Assembly: GCA_035499735.1 (NCBI GenBank)
Contig: DATJYC010000081.1
Location: 11,599 to 75,598 of the forward strand
Reading direction: 5' to 3'
Source: VBDM01 sp035499735
GTDB lineage: Bacteria > Pseudomonadota > Gammaproteobacteria > Burkholderiales > SG8-39
Length of the DNA stretch: 64,000 nt
Below are positions 9,946 through 20,514 of this stretch, piece after piece. A program made the position numbers and the translations under genes. How positions within the stretch are numbered: the first letter of the stretch is position 1; each line of letters starts with the position of its first letter. The notes below the pieces were generated by a model, which saw nothing but the letters and a program-made list of their open reading frames with translations, searched no databases and was not told where the DNA came from.

Positions 9946-10016
9946 GCGGCGCAGAGCGCCGCCTCGTTGAAGAAATCCTGAATCGACGCGCGCCGGCCGA
10001 AAAACTGGCGCGCGTC
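9946..10016 (+). repeat. Two stem-loops after lon (possible terminator region)
   Basis: Two perfect inverted repeats follow the lon stop. The first is GCGGCGC-AGA-GCGCCGC (9946-9962). The second is a 10-bp stem, GACGCGCGCC (9985-9994) with GGCGCGCGTC (10007-10016), around a 12-base loop. Neither is followed by a clear U-tract, so they may protect the lon 3' end or act in Rho-dependent termination rather than as intrinsic terminators. Confidence 0.4.
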
Positions 10017-10056
10017 TTGCCGCAAAAATAATTTTCCCGCCGCGCCGCGCGAACGC

Positions 10057-10086
10057 TTGACACGGCGCTTTTGCAGTTGATATATA
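10057..10086 (+). promoter_or_regulatory. Sigma-70 promoter for hupB
   Basis: A perfect -35 hexamer TTGACA (10057-10062) is followed after 18 bases by TATATA (10081-10086) inside a short AT run. Predicted initiation near 10093 would leave a leader of about 200 bases before hupB. This is the strongest-looking vegetative promoter in the window, as expected for an abundant nucleoid protein. Confidence 0.65.
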
Positions 10087-10092
10087 TGCGCA

Positions 10093-10292
10093 ACGGATTG
10101 CGCGCTGTTTTTCAGCGCGCCCGAGAAGTCGCCCCGCGGAATAAGCAAAGCCCGGTTCGTCAGCATGCGACGCTTCCCCAGGGATGCGGCGAGGGAGACC
10201 GGTCTTTGCTGAGTCCGCGGTCAGGACCAGCCGGGAGGAGCCGTGAACGCCGTGATCCGCGATCGCCATCAACCGAACTCCAAGGGGACCCC
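10093..10292 (+). other. Long hupB 5' leader with early stem-loop
   Basis: The roughly 200 bases between the predicted transcription start and the hupB ATG contain no convincing gene. Close to the 5' end is a perfect 8-bp stem, GCGCGCTG (10100-10107) with CAGCGCGC (10113-10120), around a loop of five T. The rest is GC-rich without a match to a riboswitch I recognise. AAGGGGACCCC just before the ATG supplies the ribosome binding site. The leader may carry post-transcriptional control of HU, but that is inference. Confidence 0.4.
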
Positions 10293-10565
10293 ATGAACAA
10301 GCTGGAAATCATCGACCACATCGCCAAGTCCGCCGACATCTCCAAGGCCGCCGCAGGACGTTCGCTCGACGCGACCGTCACCGCGATCAAGACTGCGATG
10401 AAGAAGGGGAGCATGGTGACCCTGGTCGGGTTCGGCACGTTCTACGTCGGCCGCCGCGCGGCGCGCACGGGGCGCAACCCCCAGACGGGCGTTGAGATCA
10501 ACATCAAGGCCGCGCGGGTCCCGAAGTTCCGTCCTGGAAAAGCCCTCAAGGATGCAGTAAACTAG
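10293..10565 (+). CDS. hupB: DNA-binding protein HU-beta
   Basis: Nucleoid-associated protein of 90 residues, the canonical HU length. The N-terminus MNKLEIIDHIA, the core GFGTFYVGRRAARTGRNPQTG with the conserved Arg-rich beta-arm and the PKFRPGKALKDAVN tail are typical HU. It bends and compacts DNA as a dimer. The start is set by AAGGGGA just upstream; the frame is open further upstream but without family similarity. Expression likely comes from the promoter at 10057-10086, and a strong terminator-like hairpin follows the stop. Confidence 0.97.
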   Translation: MNKLEIIDHIAKSADISKAAAGRSLDATVTAIKTAMKKGSMVTLVGFGTFYVGRRAARTGRNPQTGVEINIKAARVPKFRPGKALKDAVN

Positions 10566-10582
10566 CGCCCCTTCCGGAGCCG

Positions 10583-10612
10583 CGCGGGCCCGCTTGGCGG
10601 GCCCGCGGTTTT
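10583..10612 (+). terminator. Intrinsic terminator of hupB
   Basis: A perfect 11-bp GC stem, 10583-10593 with 10597-10607, encloses the three-base loop TTG and is followed by GTTTT. This is a good Rho-independent terminator. It ends only 7 bases before the 5' end of tRNA-Val, which leaves no room for a separate tRNA promoter downstream of it. Confidence 0.8.
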
Positions 10613-10619
10613 CCGCGAG

Positions 10620-10695
10620 GGGTGCTTAGCTCAGCTGGTAGAGCGTCGCCCTTACAAGGCGAATGTCGGCGGTTCGAGCCCGTCAGCACCCACCA
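10620..10695 (+). tRNA. tRNA-Val (UAC)
   Basis: A 76-base class I tRNA. The acceptor strands GGGTGCT (10620-10626) and AGCACCC (10685-10691) pair, A10692 is the discriminator and CCA is encoded. The anticodon loop CTTACAA gives TAC (10653-10655). The D-loop AGCTGGTA and T-loop TTCGAGC are intact. It lies 12 bases before tRNA-Asp and is presumably co-transcribed with it. Confidence 0.97.
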
Positions 10696-10707
10696 ATAGA
10701 GACTTTA

Positions 10708-10784
10708 GGAGCGGTAGTTCAGTTGGTTAGAATACCGGCCTGTCACGCCGGGGGTCGCGGGTTCGAGTCCCGTCCGCTCCGCCA
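10708..10784 (+). tRNA. tRNA-Asp (GUC)
   Basis: A 77-base tRNA. The acceptor strands GGAGCGG (10708-10714) and CCGCTCC (10774-10780) pair perfectly, G10781 is the aspartate discriminator and CCA is encoded at 10782-10784. The anticodon is GTC (10742-10744) in the loop CTGTCAC. The ppiD start codon follows after only three bases. Confidence 0.97.
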
Positions 10785-10787
10785 CTC

Positions 10788-12674
10788 ATGTTCGACTTTG
10801 TCAGCAAGCACAAGCGTCTCCTCCAGATCATCCTCGGCCTGATGATCGTTCCGCCGTTTGCCTTCTGGGGCATACAGTGGACGCAGCGCGTCGGAGGGGT
10901 CGGGGAGGTCGCCGAGGTCGGCGGGCAGAAAATCGGCGAGCAGGAGTTCAGCGAGGCCCTGCGTCAGCAGCAGGACCGGCTGCAAGGCATGCTGGGAAAG
11001 AACTTCGATGCCGCGACGTTCGATTCGCCGGCGATGCGCCGCGAAGTCCTCGACGGGATGATCTCGCAGCGCCTGCTGACGCAGTACGCCGCGCGCAACT
11101 ACCTGACCGTATCCGACGAGACCCTCGTCGAGACCACGATGTCGATCCCGGCGTTCCAGGTAGACGGGAAGTTCTCCAGGGAGCGCTATGATATCGCGCT
11201 GCAGAGCGAGAGGATGAGCCCCGAGGCATTCGACGCTGCACTGCGGCGCGATTTAGTCGTCCAACAGGTCAGCGCCGCGCTGGCGGACTCGGCGTTCGCC
11301 TCGAAGGCGGCCGCCGACCAGTTTGCGCGGCTGCGCGCCCAGCAGAGGGAAATCTCCGAGCAGAAGATTCAGGCCGACCTCCGGGGTGTTCAGATTTCCG
11401 CGGACGCGGTCCGTGCCTTCTATGACGCCAACCCGGCGCGCTTCCAGGTGCCGGAGGAAGTGCAGGTGGAGTACGTCGTGCTGAGCGCCGACTCGCTGCT
11501 CGGGACGGAGCAGGTCGATCCCGGCGAGGCGAAGAAGTACTACGAGGCGAATCTGTCGAGGTACGGCGAGCCGGAGCAGCGGCGCGCTAGCCACATCCTG
11601 ATCTCCGTCAAGCCCGGCGCAAGCGAGGAGGACAAGCGCAGGGCGCGCGAGCGCGCCGAGGGCGTGCTCGCGAAGCTGCGCGCCTCGCCCGGCAGCTTCG
11701 CCGATCTGGCGAAGAAGGAGTCCGGAGACCCGGGCTCGGCCTCACAGGGAGGCGACCTCGGATTCTTCTCGCGGGGAATGATGGTGCGCCCGTTCGAGGA
11801 CGCCGCTTTCAGCCTCAAGCCCGGCCAGATCAGCGGCATCGTGGAATCGGACTTCGGCTTCCACATCATCAAGGTCACTGCCATCAAGCCCGGGAAGATG
11901 AAGACCTTCGAGGAGGTCCGGCCCGAGATCGAGCTGATGCTGAGGAAGCAGCAGGCGCAGCGGCATTTCGCCGAGGCCGCAGAGGCGTTCAGCAATCTCG
12001 TGTACGAGCAGGCCGACTCGCTCAAGCCGGCCGCGGAGAAATTCCATCTCGCGATCCAGAAGGCCCAGGGCATCACGCGCCAGGCCGCGAGCGTTCCTGC
12101 GCTGAACAATCCGCGGCTGCTCGGCGCAATCTTTTCCGAGGACTCGATCAAGAACCGCCGCAACACCGAAGCCGTCGAGACCAGCCCCGGCACGCTCGTG
12201 TCGGCGCGCGTGCTCGACCACAAGGCCGCGAGCCTGCGGTCCTTCGACGACGTGAAGGACGGCATCGCCAAGGAACTGGCGCGGCAGGAGGCGCTCGCGC
12301 GGGCGCGCAAGCAGGGAGCGGCGCTGCTCGAGGAGCTGCGCAAGGGCGACGCGCCGAAGGCGGGGTTCGGCGCGAGCAAGCTCGTCAGCCGGGAGGATTC
12401 CAAGGGCCTCGCGCCCGCCGCGGTCTCGCAGGTGTTCGCCGTGGACGCGGCTAGGCTGCCTGCCTACGCGGGACTGGAGTCGGCCGACGGCTACACGCTT
12501 TTCCGCGTCTCGCGGGTCGTCGACGTGCAGCCCGACGAGGCGCGCCAGCGCAGCGTGCAGAGCGAGCTCGGCCGGATGAACGGCGCGCTGGAGTTCAGGT
12601 CTTTCCTGGACGGCCTGCGCGCCGACACCAAGGTCGAGATCAACCGGGAAGCGCTGGAGCGGAAGGTTCAGTAG
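10788..12674 (+). CDS. ppiD: Periplasmic folding chaperone PpiD (SurA_N/parvulin family)
   Basis: Inner-membrane-anchored periplasmic chaperone of 628 residues. A single N-terminal membrane segment (about residues 11-29, LLQIILGLMIVPPFAFWGI) is followed by a SurA-type N domain, a parvulin domain (about 265-370, RRASHILISVKPG...GGDLGFFSRG...FGFHIIKV) and a long C-terminal region. It assists outer-membrane and secreted proteins at the SecYEG exit. The start MFDFVSKHKRLLQ is family-typical although it lies three bases after tRNA-Asp and has no Shine-Dalgarno of its own. It is convergent with fabI. Confidence 0.93.
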   Translation: MFDFVSKHKRLLQIILGLMIVPPFAFWGIQWTQRVGGVGEVAEVGGQKIGEQEFSEALRQQQDRLQGMLGKNFDAATFDSPAMRREVLDGMISQRLLTQYAARNYLTVSDETLVETTMSIPAFQVDGKFSRERYDIALQSERMSPEAFDAALRRDLVVQQVSAALADSAFASKAAADQFARLRAQQREISEQKIQADLRGVQISADAVRAFYDANPARFQVPEEVQVEYVVLSADSLLGTEQVDPGEAKKYYEANLSRYGEPEQRRASHILISVKPGASEEDKRRARERAEGVLAKLRASPGSFADLAKKESGDPGSASQGGDLGFFSRGMMVRPFEDAAFSLKPGQISGIVESDFGFHIIKVTAIKPGKMKTFEEVRPEIELMLRKQQAQRHFAEAAEAFSNLVYEQADSLKPAAEKFHLAIQKAQGITRQAASVPALNNPRLLGAIFSEDSIKNRRNTEAVETSPGTLVSARVLDHKAASLRSFDDVKDGIAKELARQEALARARKQGAALLEELRKGDAPKAGFGASKLVSREDSKGLAPAAVSQVFAVDAARLPAYAGLESADGYTLFRVSRVVDVQPDEARQRSVQSELGRMNGALEFRSFLDGLRADTKVEINREALERKVQ

Positions 12675-12692
12675 CCGGGGCCGCGGCGCGTT

Positions 12693-13499
12693 CTACGCTG
12701 GGGGAGGCCCCGCATCCCCCGCGATCCCCCCCACGACCGTGCTGAAGCCGGAGTCGGCGTGGATGACCTCTCCGGTCACGGCCGCCGCCAGGTCCGACAG
12801 CAGGAAGGCCGCGACGTTGCCGACCTCCTCGGTGGTCACGTTGCGCCGCAGAGGCGCATTCTCCTCGACGAACCTGAGGATCTTTCCGAAGCCGGAGATG
12901 CCGCTCGCCGCGAGCGTCTTGATCGGGCCGGCCGAGATCGCGTTGACGCGGATGCCTTTCGGGCCGAGGCTGGTCGCGAGATAGCGCACGCTCGCCTCGA
13001 GGCTCGCCTTCGCGAGCCCCATGGTGTTGTAGTTGGGCACGACGCGCTCGGCGCCCAGATAGCTCAGAGTGATAAGGGACGACCTGCGACCCTGCATCAT
13101 GGGAAGCGCCGCTTTCGCGAGTGCGGCGAAGCTGTACGCGCTGACGTCGTGCGCGACGCGGAAGGCCTCGCGCGACAGGCCGTCGAGGAAATCGCCGGCG
13201 ATGGCCTCGCGCGGCGCGAAGGCGATCGCGTGCACGAGGCCGTCCAGTCCGTCCCAGCCTGTCGCGAGCTGCGCGAACAGCGCGGCGATCTCGGCGTCGT
13301 TCGCCACGTCGCAGGGGAAGGCGAGCGTGCTGCCGAACTCTCCCGCCATCTCGGCGACCCGGTCCTTGAAGCGGTCGTTCTGGTAGGTGAACGCGAGCTC
13401 GGCGCCCTCGCGACGGGCCGACTTGGCGATGCCGTAGGCGATCGATCGGTTGGAGAGCAGGCCGGTGACGAGGATGCGCCTGCCGGAGAGAATGCCCAT
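12693..13499 (-). CDS. fabI: Enoyl-[acyl-carrier-protein] reductase (NADH) FabI
   Basis: Short-chain dehydrogenase-type reductase of 268 residues catalysing the last step of each fatty-acid elongation cycle. The catalytic residues Tyr147, Tyr157 and Lys164 (SYLGAERVVPNYNTMGLAK) correspond to those of the Escherichia coli enzyme. The N-terminal nucleotide-binding strand ILVTGLLSNRSIAYGIAK is intact. Its ATG is 42 bases from the divergent ABC-transporter lipoprotein gene. Its neighbours PpiD and tRNAs are common companions in betaproteobacteria. Confidence 0.96.
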   Translation of the reverse strand: MGILSGRRILVTGLLSNRSIAYGIAKSARREGAELAFTYQNDRFKDRVAEMAGEFGSTLAFPCDVANDAEIAALFAQLATGWDGLDGLVHAIAFAPREAIAGDFLDGLSREAFRVAHDVSAYSFAALAKAALPMMQGRRSSLITLSYLGAERVVPNYNTMGLAKASLEASVRYLATSLGPKGIRVNAISAGPIKTLAASGISGFGKILRFVEENAPLRRNVTTEEVGNVAAFLLSDLAAAVTGEVIHADSGFSTVVGGIAGDAGPPPA

Positions 13500-13541
13500 G
13501 CGAGTTCCCCGAAAATGTGGGGCCGATTATACTTGCCCGCA

Positions 13542-15758
13542 ATGCGCGGCGCTCTGTCTACGGCGATCCTGCTCGCGTGCGGTCTCGCCGGGTGCGGGAA
13601 GGTCTGGAACGATCCCTACCCCGCCGAGGACCGGGGCGAGAATATTCTCTACGCCGCCTTCACCGAGCGGCCCAAGCATCTCGATCCGGCGCAGTCGTAT
13701 ACCTCGGACGAATACGACATCATCCAGCAGATCTACGAGCCGCCGTTTCAGTATCACTACCTCAAGCGGCCCTACCAGCTGATCCCGGCCACGGCCGTCG
13801 ATGTGCCCCATCCCAAGTACTACGACTCCCGCGGGAGGCCGCTTCCGGCCGACGCCGACGCCGGGCGCGTCGCGTACAGCGAGTACGACATCCGCATCCG
13901 CGAAGGCATCCGCTATCAGCCGCATCCGGCGTTCGCCAAGGACGACCAGGGCAAGCCCCTGTATCTGTCGCTCTCCGGGAGCGAGATTGCCTCGAAGTAC
14001 AAGCTGTCGGACTTCCCCAGGACCGGCACGCGCGAGCTGACGGCGGACGATTACGTCTACCAGATCAAGCGGCTCGCTCACCCGCGCCTGGTGTCGCCGA
14101 TCTACGGGCACATGACCGACTACATCGTCGGCCTGAAGGAGCTGGGAGACAGGCTGAAGCGCGACAACGACGCCCTGATGGCCGAGCACAGGAGCCGCTA
14201 CGGCGCGGCCGACAAGGGTGCGCCTTGGATCGACCTGCGGAGCTACGCGATCTCGGGGGTGAAGGCGGTCGACCGCTACACCTACCAGGTGCGCGTGCGC
14301 GGCAAATACCCGCAATTCGTTTACTGGCTGGCGATGCCCTTCTTTGCGCCCATGCCCTGGGAGGCGGACGAGTTCTACTCGCAACGCGGCATGAACGACG
14401 GTCGCAACCTCACGCTCGATTGGTACCCGGTGGGGACCGGTCCCTATATGCTGTCGGAGAACGATCCCAATGCGCGCATGACGCTGGACGCGAATCCCGA
14501 GTTTCACGGCGAACTCTATCCCTCGGAAGGCGAACCCGGCGACGCGAGGGAAGGGCTCCTCGCCGACGCCGGCAAGCCCGTGCCCTTCGCGAAGCGCATC
14601 ATCCTTACGCGCGAGAAGGAGAGCATTCCCTACTGGAACAAGTTTCTCCAGGGCTACTACGACAGCGCGGGGATCGGCTCTGACAACTTCGACCAGGCGG
14701 TGCGGCTCAACCTCGAAGGCGAGGCCACGTTGACGCCGGACATGGAGAAGCGCGGCATACGGCTGCGCACCTCGGTTGCGCCCAGTACGTTCTACTTGGC
14801 GTTCAACTTCAAGGACGGCGTGGTAGGAGGGTCCGGGGAGCGCGCGAAGAAGCTCAGGCAGGCAATCTCGATCGCGATCGACTGGGAGGAGTTCATCTCG
14901 ATCTTCGCCAACGGACGCGGCATCGCCGGCATGGGCCCGCTGCCGCCGGGCATATTCGGCTATCGCGCCGATGCCGCGGGCTACAACCCGGTGGTGTACG
15001 ACTGGGTCGACGGCAAGCCGCGGCGCAAGCCGATCGCCGCGGCGAAAGCCTTGCTCGCCGCGGCCGGGTATCCCGACGGGCGCGACGCAAGGACCGGGCA
15101 GCCGCTGGTTCTCTATCTCGACACCGTGGGACGCGGAGCCGACGACGCTTCGCGCCTGAACTGGTACGTGCGGCAGTTCGCCAAGATCGACGTCCAGCTC
15201 GAGATCCGTCCGACGGACTGGAACCGCTTCCAGGAGAAGATCCGCTCGGGCAACACGCAGATGTTCTTCCTCGGGTGGAACGCGGATTACCCGGACCCCG
15301 AGAATTTCATGTTCCTGCTCTACGGGCCGAACGGCAGCCAGGATGGCGAGAACAAGGCGCGGTACGCAAGCGCGGCCTTCGACCGGCTCTTCGACGAAAT
15401 GAAAAATATGGAGAACGGGCCGCGGCGCCAGGCGATCATCGACCGGATGGTGAATATCGTGCGTGAGGACGCTCCCTGGGTATGGGGCTTCCACCCCAAG
15501 GACTATTCGCTTTCGCACGCGTGGGTAAGCCCCAGCAAGCCGAACAAGATGGCGCGCAACACGCTCAAGTACGTCCGCGTCGACCCGGCGCTGCGCGAGC
15601 GCATGCGCGAGCAGTGGAACCGTCCGGTCGAGTGGCCGCTCGCGCTGCTCGTTGTCGCGCTCGCTCTCGCGGCCGCGCCGGCCTACCTGAGCTACCGCAG
15701 GCGGGAAAGGCGCGCCGGCAGGCAGGGCGGGGAATCTACATCGGCGGCGACCGCGTGA
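13542..15758 (+). CDS. Oligopeptide-type ABC transporter substrate-binding lipoprotein (family 5)
   Basis: Extracellular solute-binding protein of 738 residues. A lipobox LAGC places the lipidated Cys at residue 18. The body has family 5 features (PKHLDPAQSYTSDEYDIIQQIYEPP, DWYPVGTGPYML, LRQAISIAIDWEEF, FFLGWNADYPDPENF). It is longer than most relatives. Unusually, the C-terminus carries a hydrophobic segment (WPLALLVVALALAAAPAYL) followed by Arg-rich residues, so it may be anchored at both ends. It heads a four-gene importer; its TGA overlaps the GTG of the first permease. The substrate is probably peptides or peptide-like compounds. Confidence 0.86.
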   Translation: MRGALSTAILLACGLAGCGKVWNDPYPAEDRGENILYAAFTERPKHLDPAQSYTSDEYDIIQQIYEPPFQYHYLKRPYQLIPATAVDVPHPKYYDSRGRPLPADADAGRVAYSEYDIRIREGIRYQPHPAFAKDDQGKPLYLSLSGSEIASKYKLSDFPRTGTRELTADDYVYQIKRLAHPRLVSPIYGHMTDYIVGLKELGDRLKRDNDALMAEHRSRYGAADKGAPWIDLRSYAISGVKAVDRYTYQVRVRGKYPQFVYWLAMPFFAPMPWEADEFYSQRGMNDGRNLTLDWYPVGTGPYMLSENDPNARMTLDANPEFHGELYPSEGEPGDAREGLLADAGKPVPFAKRIILTREKESIPYWNKFLQGYYDSAGIGSDNFDQAVRLNLEGEATLTPDMEKRGIRLRTSVAPSTFYLAFNFKDGVVGGSGERAKKLRQAISIAIDWEEFISIFANGRGIAGMGPLPPGIFGYRADAAGYNPVVYDWVDGKPRRKPIAAAKALLAAAGYPDGRDARTGQPLVLYLDTVGRGADDASRLNWYVRQFAKIDVQLEIRPTDWNRFQEKIRSGNTQMFFLGWNADYPDPENFMFLLYGPNGSQDGENKARYASAAFDRLFDEMKNMENGPRRQAIIDRMVNIVREDAPWVWGFHPKDYSLSHAWVSPSKPNKMARNTLKYVRVDPALRERMREQWNRPVEWPLALLVVALALAAAPAYLSYRRRERRAGRQGGESTSAATA

Positions 15759-16732
15759 TTGCGTACATCGTCCGCCGGACGCTCTACGCCATCCCGATCC
15801 TCGCCGGGGTGAACCTGCTGACGTTCGTCCTGTTCTTCGTCGTCAACACGCCCGACGACATGGCGAGAATCCAGCTCGGCGTGCGGCGCGTCACCGCCGA
15901 AGCGGTCGAGAAGTGGAAGGTCGAGCATGGATACGACAAACCCAGGTTCTTCAACGGCGGGGCGAAGGGAATCGATCGCCTGACGGACACGATCTTCTAC
16001 GAGAAGTCGGTCAGGCTGTTCGTTTTCGATTTCGGCAACGCCGACGACGGGCGCTCGATCCGTCACGAGATACTCACGCGCATGTGGCCCAGCCTGGCCC
16101 TGCAGCTGCCTGTCTTCGTGCTGGGCCTGATCGCCTACGTCAGCTTCGCGCTGCTCATGGCATTCTTCCGGGGCACGTATCTCGATTTCGGCGGCGTGGT
16201 GCTGTGCGTCGCGATGATGTCGATCTCCGGCCTCTTCTACATCATCGGCGGGCAGTACCTGTTCGCCAAGGTTTGGCGGCTCGTGCCCATCTCGGGCTAC
16301 TCGGGCGGGCTGGACGCGTGGAAGTTCCTGGTTCTCCCGGCCGCGATAGGGCTGGTCGCCGGAATCGGCTCGGGCGCCCGCTGGTATCGCACGATCTTCC
16401 TCGAGGAGATGAGCAAGGACTACGTGCGCACCGCGCGCGCCAAGGGAATGGCGGAAACGGCGGTCATGTTCAAGCACGTGCTGAAGAACGGCATGATCCC
16501 CATCCTCACGGGCGTGGTCGTGGTCATTCCGACCCTTTTCATGGGCGCCTTGATCATGGAGTCGTTCTTCGGGATTCCGGGACTGGGGAGCTACACCATC
16601 GATGCGATCCAGGCGCAGGATTTCTCGGTGGTGCGCTCCATGGTCTTTCTCGGCTCGCTGCTGTACATCCTCGGCCTGCTGATGACGGATATTTCCTACA
16701 CCCTCGTCGATCCGCGGGTGCGGTTCACATGA
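15755..16732 (+). CDS. ABC transporter permease, DppB/OppB-like
   Basis: Inner-membrane permease of 325 residues with about six membrane segments. The N-terminus YIVRRTLYAIPILAGVNLLTF is typical of the B-type dipeptide/oligopeptide permease, and the EAA coupling loop is visible as KDYVRTARAKGM. The start is a GTG overlapping the upstream stop (GTGA). The periplasmic loop after the first membrane helix is long. It would pair with the following permease. Confidence 0.9.
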   Translation: MIAYIVRRTLYAIPILAGVNLLTFVLFFVVNTPDDMARIQLGVRRVTAEAVEKWKVEHGYDKPRFFNGGAKGIDRLTDTIFYEKSVRLFVFDFGNADDGRSIRHEILTRMWPSLALQLPVFVLGLIAYVSFALLMAFFRGTYLDFGGVVLCVAMMSISGLFYIIGGQYLFAKVWRLVPISGYSGGLDAWKFLVLPAAIGLVAGIGSGARWYRTIFLEEMSKDYVRTARAKGMAETAVMFKHVLKNGMIPILTGVVVVIPTLFMGALIMESFFGIPGLGSYTIDAIQAQDFSVVRSMVFLGSLLYILGLLMTDISYTLVDPRVRFT

Positions 16733-18155
16733 TTCCGGTCGTGCTCAGGACGGACGCCTTGTTGTGGCTCCTCGTGGCCGCGGTCGCGGCCTACATCGTC
16801 CACGTGCGGCGCAGCCCGCATCTGCTGGTTCCCTGGCGGCGCGTGACCCGCAGCGCTTCCGGGATGTCGGCGCTCATGGTGTTCCTCGCGTTCGTCGGGA
16901 TCGGGCTGCTGGACTCGGTCCATTTCCGTCCGGCGCTGGAGACCAAGGACGACAGGGGCGAGACCGTATACGCCGTCGAGGCCATTTCGATTCTCGATGC
17001 AATCGCGACTCCGCTGCGTGCGCGCCGGGAGCGGACCTACTCTGCGCCCTTGGCGACCCGCGCCTATGCGAAGGAGACGATCGAGATCGCAGTGCCGGGC
17101 GGCAAGCCGAGGCAGGTGCGCGAATTCCCGAGGCTGATCTGGGGCGGGGCGCATCTGAAGAGCGAAGACGACAGGTTGTCGGACGTGCTTGCGCGAGCGC
17201 TCGCCGGGCTCGGATTGGCGTTCGTCGTCTGGTGCGGTCTGGCCGCCGCCGTCACCGCTACGCGCGCCCGTCGTGCAGGACGGGGCCTGAAGGAGGAGTG
17301 GCGGTCCATCTGGCGCGCGGAGACCGTGACGCCGTGGTGGGCCTTGCTGCTGACCGCGGGAGCGTTGCTCGCGATCGGAGGCGTCGTCGTGAGCCTGTGC
17401 GCCCGTTATCACGTGCTCGGCACCGAGAAGGTCGGCCAGGACGTCCTCTACCTCGTGCTGAAGAGCATACGGACCGCGCTCGTCATCGGAACGGTGACGA
17501 CCCTTGTGCTCCTCCCCTTCGCCGTCATCCTGGGCATCATGGCGGGATATTTCCGCGGGTGGATCGACGACGTCGTTCAATACCTCTACACGACCGTAAG
17601 CTCGATCCCGTCGGTTCTCCTCATCGCGGCGGCGGTGCTGCTGATGCAGGTCTACATCGATCAGCACCCCGAGCTGTTTCCGACCACGGCGCAAAGGGCG
17701 GATCTCCGGCTGCTCTTTTTGTGCATCATCCTGGGGCTGACGAGCTGGACCGGCCTCGCGCGGCTCCTTCGAGGCGAAGCCCTGAAGCTTCGTGAGCTCG
17801 AGTACATCCAGGCGGCGCAGGCGTTCGGCGTCCGGAGCGGGCAGATCATCGCGCGCCACATCCTGCCGAACGTGATGCACATCGTCCTGATTTCCCTGGT
17901 GATGGAGTTCTCGGGACTGGTGCTCGCGGAAGCCGTGCTTTCCTACGTCGGCGTGGGCGTCGACCCGACGATGATCAGCTTCGGCACCATGATCAACGCC
18001 GCGCGCCTCGAGATGTCTCGCGACCCTGTGGTCTGGTGGATCCTGCTCGCGGCCTTTGTCTTCATGTTCGCGCTGGTGCTTTCCGCGAACCTCTTCGCCG
18101 ACGCGGTGCGCGACGCGTTCGACCCCCGCGTCAGGGTGGGTGGGCTGGCCCGGGC

Positions 18156-18159
<4 letters not shown>
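16729..18159 (+). CDS. ABC transporter permease, DppC/OppC-like with long N-terminal extension
   Basis: Permease of 476 residues, about 150 longer than a typical DppC. The C-terminal half (from about residue 240) is the standard BPD-transport core with the EAA loop EYIQAAQAFGVRSGQIIARHILPN (about 358 onward; motif given in part). The extension contains about three extra membrane helices and a soluble loop of roughly 110 residues containing YAVEAISILDAIATPL. Such extensions occur in YejE-like permeases, but this one is unusually large. The ATG overlaps the upstream stop and the stop overlaps the ATPase start (ATGA both times). Confidence 0.88.
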
Positions 18160-20147
<1,988 letters not shown>

Positions 20148-20154
20148 GCCGCTT

Positions 20155-20514
20155 CTAGCGCGCCCCAGGCACCCGCCGCGTCTTGAGGAATTCCTCGAGC
20201 GTCTCGCCGCGGAAGCCTGCGACCATCTCGGGGTTGGAGACGCCGCGCACGCGCGCCAGCTTTTCCAGGCAGAAGAAGCTCGCGCCGTAGCGCATGAGCG
20301 CCGCCCAGTCGAGCTCGCGCACCATGCGGCGCTCCTCGGCCGTGAGGCCGGCCTTCTCGAACTCCCCTTCGAGGTTCTCCTTGAACGCGGCACGCTTCGC
20401 GGGAACGGTGAGCCCGTGCAGGAAGCGGTTGAGGCGCAGCGCCTTTCCGCTCGTCTTCAGGTCGAAGACGTAGGTGCCGGCGAGCTTCTCGACGCCTTTC
20501 AGTTGCGGGTTCAT
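20155..20514 (-). CDS. ligA: Extradiol ring-cleavage dioxygenase small subunit, LigA type
   Basis: A 119-residue protein like the alpha subunit of protocatechuate 4,5-dioxygenase: a small helical protein (LRLNRFLHGLTVPAKRAAF, LTAEERRMVRELDWAALMRYGASFFCLEKLARV) that caps the active site of the large subunit. The start MNPQLKG overlaps the stop of the large-subunit gene (ATGA), as expected for a heteromer. The true substrate (protocatechuate, gallate or a related catechol) cannot be decided from sequence by eye. Confidence 0.85.
   Translation of the reverse strand: MNPQLKGVEKLAGTYVFDLKTSGKALRLNRFLHGLTVPAKRAAFKENLEGEFEKAGLTAEERRMVRELDWAALMRYGASFFCLEKLARVRGVSNPEMVAGFRGETLEEFLKTRRVPGAR

Noticed and set aside
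12759..13541. In-frame extension upstream of the ABC-transporter binding protein to give a 999-residue protein
   Set aside because: It is antisense to all of fabI, and the signal peptide with lipobox begins at 13542.
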